From: Protula sp. h YS-2021
Taxonomy: Eukaryota > Annelida > Polychaeta > Sabellida > Serpulidae
NCBI GenBank assembly: GCA_949752745.1
Contig: OX457033.1
Coordinates: 21,595,992 to 21,659,991 of the forward strand
Direction: 5' to 3'
DNA length: 64,000 bases
Under the pieces are notes generated by a model. It had not been told where the DNA came from, did no database searches, and was given only the letters and a program-made list of their open reading frames with translations. Shown piece by piece: positions 58,470 through 64,000 of the stretch (the stretch's first letter is position 1; each line of letters begins with the position of its first letter). Made by a program: the position numbers and the translations under genes.

Positions 58470-60830
58470 GTTAGGAGTAACTGGAAACACGATGTCACGT
58501 GTTTACAAGATGTCAAACCTCAGAGTCTTTCACAGTCTTGTAAATACCTCAGAAGGTGCATTTGTAGAAGGATGTTAGGTTCCCACATATCATTTTGCGG
58601 AGATTACATCTTAATGGCCGCTGACTGCTTACAGCGTGCTGTCCTGCATATCCTCTTTGTCTTTTGTCAGAAGTGAGCTTCTTGTGAAAGGCCGTCACTG
58701 TTTTTACACATAGTGGTGAACAAAAAAAGGGTGTAAGTGAGTTCACGGTTTCATGTGCGCATGCTCAGTAGAGGAAACTCGCAGGATTCCAGTGTGAAAA
58801 AAAAACATAAAAAAAAACAAAGAAAGAAAATGCAAGTTGGTGTTCTCTACAACGTATCGACAAGGTGTCAAACTTGACAAACTTTAGAAAGCGGGAAAAT
58901 TTCTTTATGGTATTATTAAAATGGTTTCCCAAGACAGAAATAGCTCTATATCTATGTCACAGTGATTTGATGTATTTCTCGATTGACTTCTGTGTTTCTA
59001 AGCTTCTCTACGTCTGTGTTTAAACTGGAGTCCTGTTTTTTTTTTGCGTAAATCACAGTCAGAACTGTTAATCCGTTTGTTAACACACAGAGCCAAAAAA
59101 AAAAAAAACAATTCAACAATAAAAAAAAAAACAAAAAAGAAGTTTACAATGCATTCGGAAAGTAGGTGTTCTGTATTTTTGTAAATTGTTGCTTCCAAAT
59201 CTTTCTTATTTGTTTTGCTTCGTTGATCACTTCCAAAGAATTAATTTACATCACTATAACCCAGTCTGACTTTTAAACCCCTTCCTCTACCGGGAGGGAG
59301 GGGTGAGGGTGTGGTGGCAACAAAAAAAATTCCATAAAAATTCCATCATCTCGTTAGAAAGAACGTATACTCTAGTCATGTTCTTATCAAAATAAACATA
59401 AAATGACACATGTGTCTTGTTTTCTTCATTGTTTGCGACAAAGAAATATCCTAGAGATGCTTCTAAACTCAATCAGAAAATTCACAATGGCCGCCATGCG
59501 CCATCTTGGATTGTACATTAATTTGATATTGTTAATTTGACTATAGGTAGCCTCATAAACGGCTGATGGACGTATCATGTAGATATTAATAGTTTCTATT
59601 CGATAACTGATCACGTATTGAACGCTACATTGGCGAGAACACCCTCATCTTGCAAAAGTTTCCCACGTGTCACCCCTTATGTACGGCCTTTAAGTATTTG
59701 GGTTTGTGACACACAACTAACAAATGGAAGTTGAGTGAGGAGTGAAAAGACAACAGACAGACAAAACGCATAATGTACATATGCATAAAAAAGGGGGAGG
59801 GGTGGGAGCAGAATTTTTTTTATTGCACATTGCGTTTCGCGGCTGCAAGAGATTGAGTAGTATTGAGTTGTGTGTTTGTGTGTGTGGGCGGGGGGGGGGG
59901 GGGGGGTTAGGGAAATGGAATATCCAAAGAGGGATTAAGCAGGGAAGTCGACATGCACATGGGGACTGAGTAGAACAAAGACTGGTGAAGTTAAATATGA
60001 GCGTCAGAGCAGCGAAACTCGGGACTGAGTACATACTCAAACAGTCCACTTAAGGGGTGTCCCCTTTCAATATGGCGGGCAGATATGAAAAAAAAAAACA
60101 AGCAGATGAACGAGTTGTAACACAATTAAAATGTCTTCTTAATTGCCCACTATAGATCCACGGACGAAGTACCTCCGGGCTCACAATGCCTATTTATTCT
60201 GGAACACTTCAGTTTAAACAAGGCCAAGTGCTATAAATTGAATTACAGAAAGTAGTATTTACTTGTTTTAGTACTTGTGCTCTGACCTAGATTTAAAGAG
60301 CCACATTAAGTGCCATTCTTGCCATGGCTTTAGTTTTACTGCATCTGCAATAAATTTAATTTTATAGATGGAAAATGCTATTCATACCGCAGGCGTTAGT
60401 AGAGATACATTTGTTTATATTCAAATCAGCCGGAAGAAAAACTACATGTTAAGTTCAATGGCAGTGGTGCAAATAGCCACTTCGCTTAAAAATCTTGCCC
60501 AGCCAAACACACACCAAGTGATCAGGGGTTCCTCAGTGTTGTTGTTTAGTATTTGTGCAGCTAAATTGCCGCCTCAGAATAACAATATCACTACATTCAT
60601 CTTAGCAAAGTATCCATCCAAAATATGACAAAGTGAAAATGTTGTTAGATATTAGGATGATTGAAAGGATATGTCGTATGTCATCAGTTGACACAAAGCG
60701 AGCACATTATTGAAGATTTCTAGCAAAAATCATTTGAAAATGATTGAAAATGAAATTTGAAAATGATGTCTGATTCTGTTTTCCAAGTGTAACATTCCCC
60801 GCCACCAATACCGCTCACGGTACCCAGACT
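58470..60830. other. No gene seen
   Basis: Intergenic DNA with poly-A/T tracts near 59030-59140, a (GT)/(G)n tract at 59870-59906, and open frames without domain signal (60368-60628, 59717-60049). Confidence 0.4.
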
Positions 60831-60835
60831 ACTCG

Positions 60836-61870
60836 CACCTGGACAACTGGCACCTAGACAACTCGCACCTGCACCACTGGCACCTGACAACTCGCACCTG
60901 GGCAACTGGCACCTGACAACCTGCACCTGACAACACGCATCTAGACAACTCGCACCTGACAACCCGCACCTAGACAACTCGCACCTGGACAACTCCCATC
61001 TGACAACCAGCACCTGACAACTCGCACCTAGACAAATCGCACATGACAACTCGCACCTGACAACCCACACCTGACAACTCGCACCTGGACAACTGGCACC
61101 CGACTACTCGCACCTGCACAACTGGCACCCGACTACTCGCACCTCACAACTGGCACCTGACTACTCGCACCTGCACAACTCGCACCCGACTACTCGCACC
61201 TGCACAACTGGCACCCGACTACTCGCACCTGCACAACTGGCACCCGACTACTCGCACCTGCACAACTGGCACCCGACTACTCGCACCTGCACAACTGGCA
61301 CCTGACAACCCGCACCTGACAACTGGCACCTAGACAACTCGCACCTGGACAACTCGCACCTGACAACTGACACCTAGACAACTCGCACCTGGACAACTGG
61401 CACCCGAATACTCGCACCTGGACAACTGACACCCGACTACTCGCACCTGGACAACTGACACCCGACTACTCGCACCTGGACAACTGGCACCCGACTTCTC
61501 GCACCTGGACAACTGACACCCGACTACTCGCACCTGGACAACTGACACCCGACTACTCGCACCTGGACAACTGGCACCCGACTTCTCGCACCTGCACAAC
61601 TGGCACCCGACTACTCGCACCTGCACAACTGGCACCCGACTACTCGCACCTGACAACTGGCACCCGACTATTCGCACCTGCACAACTGGCACCCGACTAC
61701 TCGCACCTGACAACTGGCACCCGACTACTCGCACCTGACAACTGGCACCCGACTACTCGCACCTGGACAATTGGCACCTGACTACTCGCACCTGGACAAC
61801 TGGCACCCGACTACTCGCAGCTGGACAACTGGCACCTGACTACTCGCACTTGAACAACTTGCCCTTAGCC
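60836..61870. repeat. 29-bp dimeric minisatellite (CTCGCACCTG-CACAACTGGCACC-CGACTA)
   Basis: More than 1 kb of head-to-tail repeats, about 35 dimers of 14-15-base subunits CTCGCACCTGSACAA and CTGGCACCCGACTA. The edges are more diverged (GACAACTCGCACCTGACAAC) than the centre, as expected for expansion from the middle. Open frames in it are artefacts. Confidence 0.95.
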
Positions 61871-62323
61871 AAAAACTGATCGACTCGCACCTGCATTTAT
61901 TTGCACCTAACATTCACTTTTTCATTTTTGTAAATTAAAAAATAATAATTAAAGAAACGTTTTATAAATTAAAAAAAATAGTGTGAAATGTGTCAGGAAA
62001 TACTCCGAAGATGATTATTCTGTAATGAATTACTCCGTGAGGAGAATATGTTGAGATACTCCGGAGTTATGCGAAACTACATATTTAACGCGAATCCACA
62101 TCTTAATCGTACACGGCAAAGATTATTGGGGTGGATTCAAATTCTAATTGAATGAGATGACAGAATGTAGGTGTTGCGCGAATCTATATGTTTATCCCAC
62201 TTATCTATTCAATTAAATTCAAATTAAATTCAGGGCAAAAGTTTCCAATGGGGTGAATCTACACCCCTACGGGTAAGTATAGTGGTGCGCTTTAACCGAT
62301 ACATTATCAGTTTCAACTTCATG

Positions 62324-62960
62324 ATGGAGTTTATGCCTAGTCAACTTGGTAAGCCTAAATTATGCTGGAATATGTTTATCTACAGCAAACAAAAAGCGGA
62401 GAAATCTACTGGAGATGCGAGAGAAGAGCTACCAGATGCAAAGCATTTGTAAAAACCACAAAATGACTTTTTGCAGCCTCAACTGATAAATGATCATAAC
62501 CACGACGCCTGTCAGAGCGAAGTAATTAAATTTTATTTTGCTCATTATTTTAGTATTGTTTTAATTGATTTAAAAGAGGAAAACATACGGTCCGATTTAT
62601 TGGTTGTTGAGAAACTCTGTGTTATTTCTTTGCTGTTTAAATTAACTTAAAAGAGGACCAATTATGGCTGTCATTTACTTGATTTTTAGATAATTTTATC
62701 ACAAATCAAAAATGCCTAAACAGTATAACATACTTTGCTTTAGGGGGGGGGGGTTGGGTGCAGACTAAAATGGCCCTGAGGACCCTTGCCAAACACCCAG
62801 GGGTAACCAGCGACTATGATCCCAAGTGCTAGGGCCGATTTACCAGACGATGCCCGACTTCTGATAGGCCGCGAGGAACACCTGAAGAAAGCCATTCGGC
62901 GTCAGAGGCGGAATCATGCACCAGCAGTGCTTGTCTCCTTAGAGGAACTGCCGCCGTATT
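62324..62960 (+). pseudogene. FLYWCH/MULE-type protein relic
   Basis: From ATG at 62324 the frame reads MEFMPSQLGKPKLCWNMFIY, then after a one-base shift SGEIYWRCERRATRCKAFVK, and further on NDHNHDACQS. Together these give the FLYWCH finger (L..WN.F.Y, YWRC, C, HNH). At about 62830-62960 another frame reads ADLPDDARLLIGREEHLKKA, then IRRQRRNHAP and SLEELPPYSRKL. This is the conserved linker found after the finger in these transposon-derived proteins. Frame shifts and a stop between the parts show it is dead. A Harbinger-like element begins inside the PPYS codons. Confidence 0.6.
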
Positions 62961-64000
62961 CACGAAAGTTAACTCTTTGGTTTAACTGATTGGGTTAAAC
63001 CAGTGGGTTAAACCAAAAAAATTGGATTAACTAAACCAATGGTTTAAACCATATTCACAAAAGAAGTTAAACCGTGGTTTAACTAAACCAATGGTTTAAC
63101 TTTTGGTTTAAGTTAAACCGCAGTTAACCCTAATACGTCATCATTATTGGGGGAGAATACAGGGAATTTCCGGGGATTTTCCAAGAGACTGGCACTCACT
63201 GGAAAGGGAATAAATAATTGTGTTTTGTTTATTTTCAATTCGAAAAACCTTTTAAGATTGGGTTGCCTAGTCTTGGACCGGGGGTGGTGCAAGTAGACAA
63301 TATTATGACTTCGCAGAATAACATATTTGCAAAAAAACATGCGAAATGACCCCTAGTGAACGTCTAAATGACGTACGTAAATTGAAGTTGTTTCGTAGCA
63401 AACTGTCGTCATAATCGCATAAGAGATTTTTAAAGCGAAATGAATGCAATCACTGACTAATTAATGAAAAAAAAGCAAAAGCAAAAAAAAAAAAAAAAAA
63501 AAGGTGATTTTGCAGCAAACTATCATCGTACCGTTGCTTGAATGTAATTGGATACTCAGCATTGCATAACGATTGAAACCCGGCGGGGGATAGGGGCTGA
63601 GAGAGAGGGAGAGAGAAAAATTAAGAGAGGGGATATACCAATAGTAGTACCCGAAGTTTTAAAGTCAATTTTTTTAATCTAGAAGTGGGGGCATTACAAC
63701 CCATAAACGCCCCCTCCCTCTTCCTTGGATCTGCCACTGGTAAATATAGTGTGTTTTTCATATATAATACGGGCCTGTGCCTCCCCTCCCCTGCAAAATC
63801 CTGTACTCGTCAATGCTTTCTCCACGATTTAGTCTGCAAAATTGGTATTTGGGATTACCAGTCAATTTCAAACACAGTTGTACTTCATTCCCCATCCCCC
63901 TCCTAGAGAGGAAACAGGAGGATGAACACAAATGAAATGACTCAGACCTTTTTCGGGAGCTTAATCCTGGTTTAACCCACCTCACAAGCAGGGTTAACTT
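62953..64000. mobile_element. Harbinger-like element, right end just outside the window
   Basis: The left end TATTCACGAAAGTTAACTC is followed by an array of GGTTTAAC/GTTAAACC words to about 63130. The window ends with GGTTTAACCCACCTCACAAG and CAGGGTTAACTT, which is the inverse of the left AAGTTAAC. The matching terminus (TCGTGAATA) would therefore lie a few bases beyond position 64000. The interior has a poly-A tract at 63484-63502 and GA-rich repeats but no transposase. Confidence 0.5.

Noticed and set aside
58239..58676. 145-residue plus-strand open frame
   Set aside because: Crosses the right end of the 57866-58465 element into unrelated sequence; no recognisable motif.
60368..60628. 86-residue plus-strand open frame starting with ATG
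   Set aside because: No domain, signal peptide or splice context; composition like the surrounding intergenic DNA.
60720..61734. 116- and 134-residue minus-strand frames (GASCPGASSRV repeats)
   Set aside because: Translation of the 29-bp minisatellite; cysteine pattern is only the repeat period.

Overview
This window is genomic DNA from an animal, most likely an invertebrate. Its genes are split by AT-rich introns with canonical GT..AG borders, and most of the sequence is non-coding. It carries dense DNA transposons, foldback elements, minisatellites and (TTA)n microsatellites. FBA-type F-box, LARGE-like GT49 and peritrophin genes, SWIM/YqaJ and THAP/FLYWCH transposon-type relics, and a Helitron-like element with an internal satellite fit a lophotrochozoan such as a mollusc. 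That assignment is inference and cannot be settled from this sequence.

Five protein-coding genes can be supported. (1) Minus strand, 5060-7982: a five-exon gene for a secreted 174-residue protein with two chitin-binding type-2 (peritrophin-A) domains, each built from a micro-exon plus a large exon, with a TATA box at 8050-8057. (2) Plus strand, 22618-28531: a six-exon STEEP1 (CXorf56/STING ER exit protein) orthologue of 217 residues. Its exons are short and join perfectly in phase. (3) and (4) Plus strand, 33894-35168 and 42072-43334: two tandem intronless GT49 (LARGE/B4GAT1-like) type II membrane proteins in which the catalytic D-x-D motif is broken differently (DGN versus NGD). (5) Plus strand, 51993-56025: a six-exon F-box plus FBA protein of 279 residues, an orthologue of the FBXO2/6/44 glycoprotein-recognising group. 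The end of its exon 4 and the adjoining splice donor have been amplified into a minisatellite.

Layout: 1-5 kb holds pogo-like MITE ends, degenerate repeats and a 14-bp minisatellite. 5-8 kb is the peritrophin gene with a foldback element in an intron. 8-17 kb is gene-poor, with a LINE relic, a MITE and a possible weak minus-strand split gene. 17.3-18.8 kb is a broken SWIM/YqaJ/PHD gene. 19.4-20.5 kb is a broken THAP transposase. 22-29 kb is STEEP1, with a 500-bp MITE directly upstream. 30.5-33.3 kb is a Helitron-like element with a 180-bp satellite, followed by a hAT element. 33.9-43.3 kb is the GT49 pair, separated by a 2.4-kb foldback element and a 59-bp satellite. 44-51 kb is mostly repeats. 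52-56 kb is the F-box gene. 56-64 kb holds pogo-like, FLYWCH/MULE and Harbinger-like remnants and a 29-bp minisatellite.

The genes do not form an operon or an obvious pathway. Three of the five do touch glycan or secretory biology: GT49 enzymes or pseudoenzymes in the Golgi, an F-box receptor for N-glycans, and STEEP1 at ER exit. Nothing here shows that this is more than coincidence. The strongest unusual signals are the reciprocal loss of catalytic aspartates in the GT49 pair, and the coding-derived tandem duplications in the F-box and STEEP1 genes.
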